A stretch of DNA of 64,000 bases, taken from positions 293,095 to 357,094 of the forward strand of contig CAWBKD010000005.1 of NCBI GenBank assembly GCA_963789225.1, given 5' to 3'. The stretch is from Palsa-504 sp963789225 (GTDB taxonomy: Bacteria > Actinomycetota > Actinomycetes > Streptosporangiales > Streptosporangiaceae). The notes under the pieces are model-generated. The model made no database searches. It was not told where the DNA came from and saw nothing but the letters and a program-made list of their open reading frames with translations. The position numbers were made by a program, and so were the translations under genes. Below are positions 34,430 to 43,840 of this stretch, piece after piece. Positions within the stretch are counted from its first letter, which is position 1, and each line of letters starts with the position of its first letter.

Positions 34430-35353
34430 GTGAGCACGCCCAGCGAATCCGGATCGGGCCAGCCGGGGGAAGCTGCGCCGGAGGTGGTCCCCACCTGTTA
34501 CCGCCACCCCGGCCGGGAAACGTACGTCTCCTGCGTCCGGTGCGGACGGCCCGCGTGTCCCGACTGCATGCGCGCGGCCTCGGTCGGCCAGCAGTGCGTG
34601 GAGTGCGTGGGCGAGGGCGCGCGCAGCACCCGGCAGGCCAAGACGACGTTCGGCGGCCGGCCCGCGGCCGGCGCCGTGGTGACGTGGACGCTGGTCGCGA
34701 TCAACATCGCCGTGTTCGTCGGTACCTGGGTCCGGCCGGGCATCGTCAACGACCTGGAGATGCTCGGGTACGCCTCGTTCTCGACCGGCGGCCCAGCGCA
34801 CGGCGTCGCGGCGGGTGAATGGTACCGGCTGATCACGTCCGCGTTCCTGGCCCCGGCGACCGGGCTGAGCGGCGGGCTGGGCATCTGGGACATCGTGTTC
34901 AATATGTGGGCGCTGATCTTCGTGGGCCCCGCCCTCGAACACCTCCTCGGCCGGGTCCGATTCCTCTCCGTCTACCTGCTCAGCGCGGTCGGCGGCTCGG
35001 TGATGTACTACTACCTCGCGCAGCCGAACGCCGCTGCCGTGGGCGCCTCCGGGGCCATCTTCGGCCTGTTCGGCGCGTGGTTCATCGCGTACAGGCGGCT
35101 CCGCCTCGATACCCGCGGGATCGCCACGCTGATCGCCATCAACCTGGCCCTCAGCTTCTTCCTGCACAACATCATCGCCTGGCAGGACCACATCGGCGGG
35201 CTACTGACCGGCGCGCTCCTCACCGTGGTCTACGCGTACGCGCCCCGCAAGAACCGCACGACGTGGCAGGTGCTCGCCACCGCGCTGGTCGTGATCCTCA
35301 TCGCCATCGCGATCGCGGTCAGGAACGGCCAGCTCACCCGCACGGGCCTGTAA
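34430..35353 (+). CDS. Rhomboid family intramembrane serine protease with N-terminal zinc-binding module
   Basis: 307 residues. The cytosolic N terminus has a B-box-like Cys/His cluster (CYRHPGRETYVSCVRCGRPA, then CPDC and CVEC) that should bind zinc. Six or so membrane helices follow, with the catalytic serine in GASGAIFG and the histidine in WQDHIGGLLTG. It cleaves substrates within the membrane. GTG start 12 bp after the cyclophilin stop. Its 3' end overlaps the convergent crgA reading frame by 153 bp because crgA lacks its usual stop. Confidence 0.93.
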   Translation: MSTPSESGSGQPGEAAPEVVPTCYRHPGRETYVSCVRCGRPACPDCMRAASVGQQCVECVGEGARSTRQAKTTFGGRPAAGAVVTWTLVAINIAVFVGTWVRPGIVNDLEMLGYASFSTGGPAHGVAAGEWYRLITSAFLAPATGLSGGLGIWDIVFNMWALIFVGPALEHLLGRVRFLSVYLLSAVGGSVMYYYLAQPNAAAVGASGAIFGLFGAWFIAYRRLRLDTRGIATLIAINLALSFFLHNIIAWQDHIGGLLTGALLTVVYAYAPRKNRTTWQVLATALVVILIAIAIAVRNGQLTRTGL

Positions 35354-35602
35354 CTTCCAGGTCGTGGCCAGGATCACGCCCGCGATGATGAACACGAAGC
35401 CCACGACCAGGTTCCACGAACCCAGGGCTGACATGCCCGCCACCGAACCCGAGGTGAGGTAGTACACCACGATCCACGCCAGGCCGATGACCAGGCAGGC
35501 GACGATCGACGGGCCGACCCACGGCGGGCTGACCTTCCGCTTCTTTGACTTCGCCGGCGGCGGCGTATAGACCGTCCTCTTGCGGACGCGTGACTTGGGC
35601 AC
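35201..35602 (-). CDS. crgA: Cell division protein CrgA with C-terminal extension
   Basis: CrgA recruits penicillin-binding proteins to the septum in actinobacteria. The first 86 residues are standard: PKSRVRKRTVYTPPP, then two membrane helices (PPWVGPSIVACLVIGLAWIV and WNLVVGFVFIIAGVILATTW). CrgA normally ends just after ATTWK; here the frame continues for about 47 hydrophilic, Asp/Arg-rich residues, antisense to the end of the rhomboid gene. Probably a lost stop codon. It closes the kinase/division operon, 75 bp after pknB. Confidence 0.92.
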   Translation of the reverse strand: MPKSRVRKRTVYTPPPAKSKKRKVSPPWVGPSIVACLVIGLAWIVVYYLTSGSVAGMSALGSWNLVVGFVFIIAGVILATTWKLQARAGELAVPDRDRDGDEDHDQRGGEHLPRRAVLAGRVRVDHGEERAGQ

Positions 35603-35676
35603 GACGGCCTCCTGCCTAGCGGACCCTTCTGGTGCGGAACCTAAGCGTAGCCGCTCTGTGCGGCGGACGTGTGCGG

Positions 35677-37443
35677 TCAGAATCCCTGGCCGAAACCGCC
35701 GCTGCCGGACGGGCTCGGGGTGGGCGACGCCGACGGCGATGGGGACGCGGCGGGCTGGATGTAAATGGTGATGGTCGATCCGGCCGCCTGCGAGGAGTTG
35801 GCCGCGGGAGTCTGCTGCCAGATGTTGCCCGGCGTGGTTCCGGCCGGCCCGGCGGCCGTGACCTGATTCACCTTGAAGCCGTCGTTCTGCAGCAGGGTTA
35901 CCGCGCTGGCCATGGGCAGGCCGACCACGTTCGGCACGGTGGCGCTGCCGGATACGAAGATGGTCACCTTGGATCCGGGCGCGATGCTGGTGCCGCCCAC
36001 CGGGCTCTGGTTCACCACCGTGCCGGACGGCTCGGTCGACGTGGCGTCCGTCTTGACGATGACCTGGAAGCCATCGTTCTGCAGCACCGACTGGGCGGTG
36101 TTTTCCTGCTTGCCTTCCACGTTAGGCACGGCGACCGGGGCCGCGCCCGTGGAGACGTACAGCGTCACGACGGTGTTCGCGGCCACGACGTTGCCCTCCG
36201 CCGGGTTGGACCTGATGACCAGGCCCTTAGCAACGCCGGAGTTGGGCTGGTCCACCACGGCGGGAACCAGGTGCTGGGCCCTGATCTGGGACTCGGCTTG
36301 CGCGACCGTCTCGTTGTTGACCAGCGGCACCGCGTAGGTCTTGCCCCCGGCCAGCAGGTAGTAGGCCACCGCGCCGACGACGGCGAGGACCAGCACCAGT
36401 CCGATGACCCACGGCAGCCACCGCCGCGCCCCGCCGCCGCCTCGCTCACGGCGCCCGTACCCTGCGCCGGTGTAGTCGTAGTCCACCGGCGGGATCTGCG
36501 ACGTCCGGCCCGACCCCATCATCGTGTTAGCGCCCATCCGCTGGGTGGGCGGCGGGTACATGTCGGCCCGGGTCGGCGGCACGGCGGAAACGGGCAGCCC
36601 GGATGCCGCGCGCTGCAGGTCGGCGCGCATGTCCGCGGCTGTCTGGTACCGGTCCGCGGGCGACTTGGCCATCGCCTTCAGCACGATCGCGTCGGCCCAG
36701 GGCGGCACGTCCGGGTCAACCTGCGACGGCGGGATCGGGTTCTCCCTGACGTGCTGGTAGGCGATCGCGACCGGCGAGTCACCGGTGAACGGCGGCCTGC
36801 CGGTGAGCAGCTCGTACAGCAGACAGCCCGCCGAGTACAGGTCGCTGCGGGAATCGACCCGCTCACCCCGGGCCTGCTCCGGTGACAGGTACTGCGCGGT
36901 CCCGATCACCTGGGCCGTCTGGGTCATCGTGGCCTGGGCATCGCTCATCGCGCGCGCGATGCCGAAGTCCATGACCTTCACGTCCCCGTTGCGCGTCACC
37001 ATCACGTTGCCCGGCTTGATGTCCCGGTGCACGATGCCGGCCTGGTGACTGTAGTCAAGCGCGCGCAGCACCCCGTCGATGATCTCGAGCGACCGGTCCG
37101 GCAGCAGCCGGCGGCCCTCCTGCAGCAGGTCGCGGACCGTGTGGCCGTCGACAAACTCCATCACGATGTACGGCACGGGAACGCCGGTGGTCATGTCCTC
37201 GCCGGTGTCGTAGACCGCCACGATGTTCGGGTGGTTGAGCGAGGCGGCTGACTGGGCCTCCCGGCGGAACCTGGCCTGGAATATCTGGTCCCTGGCCAGG
37301 TCGGCGCGGAGCGTCTTGATCGCGACGATCCGGTCGAGCCGGATATCGCGCGCCCGGTAGACCTCGGCCATGCCGCCGCGCCCGACGATTCCGTCGAGCT
37401 CGTAGCGGCCGCCGAGGAGGCGGGGCTGAGTCGTGTCTCGCAC
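35677..37443 (-). CDS. pknB: Serine/threonine kinase with PASTA repeats
   Basis: 588 residues. Kinase domain about 10-275 with GRGGMAEVY, VAIKTL, the catalytic loop VHRDIKPGN, DFGIARA and an activation loop TMTQTAQVIGT. A juxtamembrane linker, one membrane helix (WLPWVIGLVLVLAVVGAVAY), then three extracellular PASTA domains (VNNETVAQAESQI, NVEGKQENTAQSV, NVVGLPMASAVTL) and a Ser/Pro tail. PASTA domains sense muropeptides or lipid II. GTG 37443 chosen (VRDTTQPRLLGGRY). Follows pknA by 37 bp; dephosphorylated by PstP from the same operon. Confidence 0.96.
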   Translation of the reverse strand: MRDTTQPRLLGGRYELDGIVGRGGMAEVYRARDIRLDRIVAIKTLRADLARDQIFQARFRREAQSAASLNHPNIVAVYDTGEDMTTGVPVPYIVMEFVDGHTVRDLLQEGRRLLPDRSLEIIDGVLRALDYSHQAGIVHRDIKPGNVMVTRNGDVKVMDFGIARAMSDAQATMTQTAQVIGTAQYLSPEQARGERVDSRSDLYSAGCLLYELLTGRPPFTGDSPVAIAYQHVRENPIPPSQVDPDVPPWADAIVLKAMAKSPADRYQTAADMRADLQRAASGLPVSAVPPTRADMYPPPTQRMGANTMMGSGRTSQIPPVDYDYTGAGYGRRERGGGGARRWLPWVIGLVLVLAVVGAVAYYLLAGGKTYAVPLVNNETVAQAESQIRAQHLVPAVVDQPNSGVAKGLVIRSNPAEGNVVAANTVVTLYVSTGAAPVAVPNVEGKQENTAQSVLQNDGFQVIVKTDATSTEPSGTVVNQSPVGGTSIAPGSKVTIFVSGSATVPNVVGLPMASAVTLLQNDGFKVNQVTAAGPAGTTPGNIWQQTPAANSSQAAGSTITIYIQPAASPSPSASPTPSPSGSGGFGQGF

Positions 37444-37480
37444 TGTGCCAAACCACCCTGCGCTTGCTGTTGTCGGACTT

Positions 37481-38860
37481 CTAGGTACTCGTGGGAGTAG
37501 TAGTCGTGCTGGGCGTCGGCGACGGTGAGGTCGTCGACTGGGAAGGACTTGGTGACGGCGAGCTGCTCGCCGACGGCGACGGGCTGGCCGACGTTGGCGA
37601 AGGCGTGGGGGACGGTGTCGGTTTGGTGGTCTTGGTCGGCCGCGGGCTTCCCGAGGTGGGAGGCAACGTGGTCGGCTGTTGCACCACGGTACTAGGTGAA
37701 GCTGATGGTGTGCGGGCACTGCTCGTGACCTGCGACGGCGTGAGGGCCGGCGAGCTGATCTGCCCCACGGTGTTGCCCGTGTCCCGGCCGGCGTGGTTCC
37801 CGAGATGACCGCTGAGGTACAGGCCCGCCACGGCGGCCAGGGCGCACAGGGTCGCGGTCAGGCTCGCTAGCACGATCCGGCGGCTGTTTCCCGCGGGGCG
37901 CCGGTCGCCGGCCCCGGTCGGCCCGGGATCCAGATCTGCCCGGTCCGCCAGGAAGGAGGTCCGGGCGGCGGCGGGCAGGTCCCCCCTGGTCAGCCCAAGC
38001 GGATCCGCGGGACCGGGAAGGCCGCCGCCCAGGGCCAGCGCGTCCCTTAGCATGTCGGCCCGGTCGGCGACGATCCGCACGCTGGCGGGACGCCGGTCGG
38101 GGGTCTTGGCGAGCATGTCGTAGACCAGATCGGCCACGGGCTGCGGCACGTCAGGCGGCAGGGGCGGCACCGGAGCGTGCTTGTGCGCGTAGGCGATCGC
38201 CAGCGGCTCGCTGGCCCGGAACGGCACGTGGCCGGCCAGGCACTCGTAGGCGACCACGCCGAGCGAGTAAATGTCGGAGGCGGCGGTGACCGGGGCGCCT
38301 GTGGCCTGCTCGGGCGAGACGTACATGGCCGTGCCCATCACCATGCCGGTCTCGGTCAGGTGGGACGTCTGCGCCGCGCGCACCGCGGTCGCGATGCCGA
38401 AGTCGGTGATCTTCGTCTCGCCGCCCGCGGCGATCAGCAGGTTGCCCGGCTTGATGTCGCGGTGGACGATGCCGGCCTGGTGGGCGGCGTCCAGGGCGCG
38501 GGCCGCCTGGCTGACGATGTCCAGGGTGGCGTCCGGGGACAGCCGGCAGGCCCGGGCCAGGATGGCGGAGAGCGGTTCCCCCCGGACCAGTTCCATGATC
38601 AGGTAGGCGCCGCCGAACTCGGAGGACTCGCCGTAGTCGTAGACCCGCGCGATGCCCGGGTGGGACAGGCTGGCCGCGTACCGCGCCTCGGCGCGGAACC
38701 TGGCCAGGAACGACCCGTCACCCGCCCGCCCGGTGGGCAGCAGCTTGACCGCGACGGCCCGGTTGAGCAGCTGATCTTCCCCGCGCCACACCTCGCCCAT
38801 GCCGCCGGCCGCTATCCGGTCGGTCAGCCGGTAGCGGCCAGCCAGCAGGTAATCGGTCAC
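37481..38860 (-). CDS. pknA: Serine/threonine protein kinase, PknA-like
   Basis: 459 residues. Kinase domain at the N terminus (AAGGMGEVW, VAVKLL, VHRDIKPGNLL, DFGIATAV), then a linker, one membrane helix near residue 340 (IVLASLTATLCALAAVAGLY) and an outside tail of about 90 residues made almost only of Ser, Pro and Thr. That tail may span or bind the wall. Its start overlaps pbpA by 4 bp. In this conserved operon PknA and PknB phosphorylate division and wall-synthesis proteins. Confidence 0.95.
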   Translation of the reverse strand: MTDYLLAGRYRLTDRIAAGGMGEVWRGEDQLLNRAVAVKLLPTGRAGDGSFLARFRAEARYAASLSHPGIARVYDYGESSEFGGAYLIMELVRGEPLSAILARACRLSPDATLDIVSQAARALDAAHQAGIVHRDIKPGNLLIAAGGETKITDFGIATAVRAAQTSHLTETGMVMGTAMYVSPEQATGAPVTAASDIYSLGVVAYECLAGHVPFRASEPLAIAYAHKHAPVPPLPPDVPQPVADLVYDMLAKTPDRRPASVRIVADRADMLRDALALGGGLPGPADPLGLTRGDLPAAARTSFLADRADLDPGPTGAGDRRPAGNSRRIVLASLTATLCALAAVAGLYLSGHLGNHAGRDTGNTVGQISSPALTPSQVTSSARTPSASPSTVVQQPTTLPPTSGSPRPTKTTKPTPSPTPSPTSASPSPSASSSPSPSPSQSTTSPSPTPSTTTTPTST

Positions 38861-40338
38861 GGTGTCCTCAGGAATGCCTTGATGACCGCCACGGCGATGG
38901 GTGCTGCCGCGGTGGCGCCATAACCGCCACCTTGAATTATGACGCCCACCGCGATCTGCGGGTTGCTGAAGGGCGCGAAGCAGGTGAACGCGGCGTCGTC
39001 CAGGCCGGTGTTGTTCACGCCGTTCTGCGCGGTGCCGGTCTTGCCCGCGATGACCAGGCCGCCTTCCGCGTTCGAGTTGAAGCTGAACGCCGTGCCGTCG
39101 GAGTCTTGGACCGCGGCGAGCATCATCTGCCCTACTTCGGAGGCCACGGTAGCCGAGACCGGCTGGCTGAATACCGATGGCGAGGTGGTCTGCACCGTGC
39201 TCAAGTCGCTGGCGGTCACCTGCTGGACCAGGTACGGCCGCATCAGCGTGCCGCCGTTGGCGATCGCCGCCGAGAACATGGCCTCCTGTAGCGGAGTCAC
39301 CGTGTCGTCGAACTGGCCGATCGCGGAAATCGCCGTGTAGGACTTGTCGGTCAGCGGCGGATAGTTACTCTGCGACGCCAGTATCGGGATGGTCAGGTTC
39401 GGGTCGTTCAAGCCGAACTGGTCCGCGTACTGCTTGAGGAAAGCGTTGCCGAGCTGAACGCCGAGGTTGGCGAAGGTCGTGTCGCAGGATTGCGCGAAGG
39501 CCGTGATCAGTGTGGTGTGGCCGGTGCCGGTCCCGCAGAGCTCGCCGTCGTTGTTGCTCAGCGAGTGCCCGTTCGGGAGCGTGAGGACGGTGGGCGAGTA
39601 GACACTTGTCTGCGTGTTGCGAGATGGGTCCTGGGAGAGGAACGCCGAACTCGTAACGATCTTGAAGGTCGAGCCGGGCGGGAAGGACGCGTTGATGGCC
39701 CGGTTGAGCAGGGGGTTGCCCTGGGCGTGGAGCAGCTCGTTGTCGACCTGGTTGAGCTGGATGCCGTTGTGGGTGGCGAGCTTGTTGGGGTCGTAGCTGG
39801 GATAGGAGGCCATGGCGAGGATGGCCCCGGTCCTCGGGTCGATGGCCACCACCGCCCCCGGCTTCCCTGTCGCCGCGAGCGCGTTGTAGGCCGCGGCCTG
39901 GGCCCGGGAGTTGATCGTGAGCGTGGCGGTGGCGCCCTTGCGCGGCTTGCCGGTCAGCAGGTCGAGGAAGTTCCGCACCGTCAGCGCGGAGTCGTTGCCG
40001 GACAGCAGCGAGTTCTCCGTCGCCTCGATGCCGGTCTGGCTGTACAGCGTGTCGTACCCGGTGATCGGGGCGTACGTCGGGCCGTCGGGGTAGTACCGCT
40101 GGTACTTGATGGAGTCGTTAGCGTTGGTGCTCGGCTTCGACGCCGCGATCGTCACGCCGTCGCTGGTCACGATGCTGCCGCGCTCGTAGGAGTTCTGAGC
40201 CGCGTAGAACGCGCGGGAGTTGCCCGGCTTGTCCGCCAGGCTGGCGGGCTCGAAGCCCTGCAGGTAGTTGATGTTGATGAGCAGCAGCAGGAACATCACC
40301 AAGATGGCGATCGACATCCGGCGCAGCGCACGGTTCAC
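38857..40338 (-). CDS. pbpA: Class B penicillin-binding protein, PbpA
   Basis: 493 residues: short cytosolic start, one membrane anchor (MSIAILVMFLLLLININYL), a dimerisation region, and the transpeptidase with SxxK (PPGSTFKIV), SxN-type SCD (FAQSCDTTF) and KTG (GKTGTAQN). It cross-links peptidoglycan during septation or elongation as partner of the SEDS protein encoded just upstream. Coupled by 4-bp overlaps to rodA and pknA. Confidence 0.96.
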   Translation of the reverse strand: MNRALRRMSIAILVMFLLLLININYLQGFEPASLADKPGNSRAFYAAQNSYERGSIVTSDGVTIAASKPSTNANDSIKYQRYYPDGPTYAPITGYDTLYSQTGIEATENSLLSGNDSALTVRNFLDLLTGKPRKGATATLTINSRAQAAAYNALAATGKPGAVVAIDPRTGAILAMASYPSYDPNKLATHNGIQLNQVDNELLHAQGNPLLNRAINASFPPGSTFKIVTSSAFLSQDPSRNTQTSVYSPTVLTLPNGHSLSNNDGELCGTGTGHTTLITAFAQSCDTTFANLGVQLGNAFLKQYADQFGLNDPNLTIPILASQSNYPPLTDKSYTAISAIGQFDDTVTPLQEAMFSAAIANGGTLMRPYLVQQVTASDLSTVQTTSPSVFSQPVSATVASEVGQMMLAAVQDSDGTAFSFNSNAEGGLVIAGKTGTAQNGVNNTGLDDAAFTCFAPFSNPQIAVGVIIQGGGYGATAAAPIAVAVIKAFLRTP

Positions 40339-41756
40339 CGCAGCGTCACCACCTGCGTCAGCCCCTCGTCCTGGATCGGCCGCGGCGGCGGCCGTCGGGC
40401 CGTGTCACTCAGCCGGACCAGCAGGGCGATCAGGATCCAGCTCGCCACCAGTGAGGATCCGCCCTGGGACAGGAACGGGGTCGTGATCCCGGTCAGCGGG
40501 ATCAGCCTGGTCACGCCGCCGACGATGACGAAAACCTGTAGCGCGAGCATGAACGAGAGTCCGCCCGCCAGCAGCTTGGAGAACGGGTCCTTGACCGACA
40601 TCGCGGTGCGCAGGCCGCGCTGTACGATCAGCGCGTAGATCAGCAGGATGGCCATCAGCCCGGCCAGGCCGAGTTCCTCGCCGAACGCGGTGAACACCAG
40701 GTCGCTTTGGACCAGCGGGGTGATGTACGGCATGCCGCCGCCCAGGCCCTTGCCGAGCAGGCCGCCGCTGGCCATCCCGTACAGGCCCTGGACGAGCTGG
40801 TAGGCGTTGCCCTCCGGGTTGCTGCCGGTGAACGGGTGCAGCCAGATGTCGAACCGCTCGCCGACGTGCCCGAACAGCTTGCTGGCGGCGAACGCGCCCG
40901 CCACGAACATGACGAAACCGATCAGCAGCCAGGACGTCCGCGAGGTCGCGATGTAGAGCATCGCGACGAACAGGCCCATGAACACCGCGCTGGTGCCGAT
41001 GTCGCTCTCGAAGATCAGCAACAGCAGGCTGGCGCCCCAGGCCAGCAGGATCGGGCCGAGGTCACGCGCCCGGGGCAGGTCGATGCCGAGCACGCGCCGG
41101 CCGGCCAGGGCCAGCACGTCCCGCTTGGCGACCAGGTAGCCGGCGAAGGAGATGGCGAGCGCCAGCTTGGCGAACTCCTCCGGCTGGATCGTGAACGTGC
41201 CGAGCCGGATCTGGATCTTGGCGCCGTAGACCTCGCTGATCGAGGCAGGCAGCATCGCGGGCAGCGCCAGGAGCAGCAGTCCGAGGGCGCCGAGGGTGTA
41301 CGTGTAGCGCTGCAGGACCCGCGGCTCGCGGATGAGGATCAGGACCCCGACGAAGCAGCCGACGCCGACGGCGGTGTAGAGGATCTGGATGTCCGTCGCG
41401 GATGAGCTCAGTGGGGCGCTGAGCAGGTTACCCTGGGCCGCCAGCCGGTACGTCATCACGACGCCGAGGCCGTTCAGCAGGGCGGCGAGCGGAAGCAGCA
41501 GCGGGTCGGCCCACGGGGCGAACCTGCGCACGGCCAGGTGGCCGGCGACCATGATGACGATGAAGGCGGCCAGGTACTCCGCCATCGAGGCCGGCAGCCT
41601 GCCCTTCAGGCTGTAGCCCACGTTGGCGAACGCGAAGGCCACGAGCGCGAAGGCGAAGACGAGCATGATCAATTCGGCGCCCCGCCGGCCCGGGGCCACC
41701 GGGACCAGGGGGTGGTCCGGGTGGACCGCCGGCGTCGGGGCGGTGATGCTGCTCAC
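40335..41756 (-). CDS. rodA: SEDS peptidoglycan glycosyltransferase (FtsW/RodA/SpoVE family)
   Basis: 473 residues with about 12 membrane helices. The SEDS signature is clear: LLIFESDIGTSAVFMGLF and the periplasmic loop GGGMPYITPLVQSDLVFTAF, then GLAGLMAIL. It polymerises lipid II, working with the PbpA transpeptidase whose gene overlaps by 4 bp. Forty-eight bases after pstP. Length and order match the actinobacterial pknAB operon. Confidence 0.96.
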   Translation of the reverse strand: MSSITAPTPAVHPDHPLVPVAPGRRGAELIMLVFAFALVAFAFANVGYSLKGRLPASMAEYLAAFIVIMVAGHLAVRRFAPWADPLLLPLAALLNGLGVVMTYRLAAQGNLLSAPLSSSATDIQILYTAVGVGCFVGVLILIREPRVLQRYTYTLGALGLLLLALPAMLPASISEVYGAKIQIRLGTFTIQPEEFAKLALAISFAGYLVAKRDVLALAGRRVLGIDLPRARDLGPILLAWGASLLLLIFESDIGTSAVFMGLFVAMLYIATSRTSWLLIGFVMFVAGAFAASKLFGHVGERFDIWLHPFTGSNPEGNAYQLVQGLYGMASGGLLGKGLGGGMPYITPLVQSDLVFTAFGEELGLAGLMAILLIYALIVQRGLRTAMSVKDPFSKLLAGGLSFMLALQVFVIVGGVTRLIPLTGITTPFLSQGGSSLVASWILIALLVRLSDTARRPPPRPIQDEGLTQVVTLR

Positions 41757-41804
41757 CGGGGCCGCGCGGGGTCGGGACGCTTCTTCATGCAGCCGGGCCC
41801 GTCA

Positions 41805-43331
41805 TCACGAGCGCCCGGCGGGGGTTGGGGAGAGGTCACTGGCGGGGATGCCGAACACCTGGGAAGGCTGGCAGAACGGCCCGACCGTAGGCGCCGTGCC
41901 AGGCTTGGCGATGCCGGTCGTCGGCTTCTTGTTCTTGTTGGCCTGGGCCACCTCAGCAAGGTACCTGTTGTCCTTGATCACCCAGTCGCGCAGCGCGGTG
42001 TACTGCTGCTGGCACTGGGTGACGGCGGCCCGGATGTTCGCTACCGAGCTCTGGGCGTGAGCCAGGTTGCCGGGAGGGTACGAACTCACCGTCTGCTGGT
42101 CGTTCGCGGGCACCTGGGCGAGCTGGATCCCGGTCTGCTCGTGCACGTGGTACAGCTTGTACCAGAGGATCTGCTGGTTGACGCCCTGGTAGATGACGAT
42201 CTGGCCGTTCGTGGCCGCGAGGTAGTACTGCCCCTGCGTCACCTGCAGCCCGATGTAGCCGCCGCCGACGATGATCGCCACCAGGACGAGCAGCGACACA
42301 CTCACGATCGGCCAGCGGCGGCGGCCGGACGGGCGCCTGGAGCGCCTCGGCTGCGCGCGATGGCTCCGCCTGGCCGGGGCGGTCCCGAGCCCCGCGCCAT
42401 TCTCGCTCGCCGCCGTCAGCGGGATGGTCCCGGGGTTCCTCGGGTCCAGGTCATCGTCGAGCATGATCGTGTGCATGGCGGTGACGGAACGAGGCGGCCG
42501 CCCGTGGTCCTCGTCGAGATCCCCGAACGGGTCGTTGCCGTCGCCCGGCTGCAGGCTCGCTGCGGCCCCGGCCAGTATCGGAGCGCTCGGCAGGGGCAGC
42601 CGCGTGGTGGCCGTGTCCACCACGTCCGCCACGATGCAGGTGATGTTGTCCGGTCCGCCGCCGGCGTTGGCGAGGTCGATCAGCTCGCGGGTCGCGGCCT
42701 CGGGATCGGCCACCGACTCGAGCGTGCCGCGCAAGGTCTCGTCGCTCACCACCCCGGACAGGCCGTCCGAGCAGAGCAGGTAACGGTCGCCGGGCATCGC
42801 GTCGTGCACGGACAGATCGGGCTCGGCTGCCGACCGGCCGTCCAGCGCCCGCAGCAGCAGCGAGCGCTGCGGGTGCGTGGAGACGTCATCGGCGCTGATC
42901 CGGCCCTCGTCCACCAGCGACTGGACCAGCGTGTGGTCGTGGGTGATCTGGTAGAGCTCGCCCTGCCGCAGCAGGTAACCCCGCGAATCCCCGATGTGGC
43001 ACACGCCCGCGTGACCGTCGGACCACAGCAGCGCGGTCAGCGTGGTCCCCATGCCCTCGACGGCAGGATTCGCGATGATCTTCTCCTGCAGGCGGGCGTT
43101 GGCGGCGGCCACGGCCGAGGCGAGCGCGGTCAGCATGTCGCCGGACGGCTGCCCGGAGTCGAGTTCCGCCATGGAGGCGATGGTCAGCGCGCTGGCCACC
43201 TCGCCGGCCGCGTGGCCGCCCATCCCGTCGGCCACCGCGAGCAGGCGCGGCCCCGCGTACGCCGAGTCCTCGTTCCCTTCCCGGAGGAGGCCGACGTCGG
43301 AGCGTACCGCGTAGCGGAGTACAAGTGTCAT
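41805..43331 (-). CDS. pstP: PP2C-family serine/threonine phosphatase PstP
   Basis: 508 residues. The N-terminal PP2C domain (1-240) has the metal-binding motifs RSDVGLLREGNEDS, VADGMGGHAAGE, GDSRGYLL, SDGLSGVV and GGPDNITCIV. A basic linker and one membrane helix (IVSVSLLVLVAIIVGGGYIGL region, about 375) precede an outside domain of about 130 residues. It reverses PknA/PknB phosphorylation. ATG 43331 chosen because the protein then starts TLVLRYAVRSDVG as in homologues; it overlaps fhaB by 4 bp. Confidence 0.95.
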   Translation of the reverse strand: MTLVLRYAVRSDVGLLREGNEDSAYAGPRLLAVADGMGGHAAGEVASALTIASMAELDSGQPSGDMLTALASAVAAANARLQEKIIANPAVEGMGTTLTALLWSDGHAGVCHIGDSRGYLLRQGELYQITHDHTLVQSLVDEGRISADDVSTHPQRSLLLRALDGRSAAEPDLSVHDAMPGDRYLLCSDGLSGVVSDETLRGTLESVADPEAATRELIDLANAGGGPDNITCIVADVVDTATTRLPLPSAPILAGAAASLQPGDGNDPFGDLDEDHGRPPRSVTAMHTIMLDDDLDPRNPGTIPLTAASENGAGLGTAPARRSHRAQPRRSRRPSGRRRWPIVSVSLLVLVAIIVGGGYIGLQVTQGQYYLAATNGQIVIYQGVNQQILWYKLYHVHEQTGIQLAQVPANDQQTVSSYPPGNLAHAQSSVANIRAAVTQCQQQYTALRDWVIKDNRYLAEVAQANKNKKPTTGIAKPGTAPTVGPFCQPSQVFGIPASDLSPTPAGRS

Positions 43332-43819
43332 CTGCGCAGTTCCAGAACGGTCTTCCCGATGCGGATCGGCACTCCGAGCGGAACGGGCGTGGGCCGCGTC
43401 ACCTTCTGCCGGTCCAGGTAGGTGCCGTTGGTCGAGCCGAGATCCTCGACGATCCACTGACCGTCCTGCGGGAATATCCGGGCATGTCGGCTTGAAGCGT
43501 AGTCGTCGTTGAGCACCAGCGTGGCATCATTCGCGCGCCCCAGCGTGATCTGCTCCTGACTGAGATCCAGGCTGGTTCCCTTCAGGGCGCCGGCCGTCAC
43601 GACCAGGATGCGGGGCGAACCCCGGCCCGCGCGCTGCGGCTTGGCCGGGCGGGTCGGCTGGGGTCGCAGATTCTGGCCCTGGCGAGCCCGGGCCCGCCGC
43701 GCCGCCGGGCCCGGACCGCCGAGCAGGTCCGTGCGGACCACGCCGATGGCCGCGATCACGAACAGCCACAGCGCGGCCAGAAAGGCCACCCTGATGATCG
43801 TGAGGGAAAGCTCGCTCAT
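43328..43819 (-). CDS. fhaB: FHA-domain protein FhaB (FipA-interacting type)
   Basis: 163 residues: an N-terminal membrane helix (IRVAFLAALWLFVIAAIGVV), a basic linker and a C-terminal FHA domain with LGRANDATLVL, SSRHARI and LGSTNGTYL, the phosphothreonine-binding residues. It links kinase signalling to the division machinery. Stop overlaps the pstP start by 4 bp; 21 bp from fhaA. Confidence 0.95.
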   Translation of the reverse strand: MSELSLTIIRVAFLAALWLFVIAAIGVVRTDLLGGPGPAARRARARQGQNLRPQPTRPAKPQRAGRGSPRILVVTAGALKGTSLDLSQEQITLGRANDATLVLNDDYASSRHARIFPQDGQWIVEDLGSTNGTYLDRQKVTRPTPVPLGVPIRIGKTVLELRR

Positions 43820-43840
43820 CTGCGGCCACGCCCCTGGACG

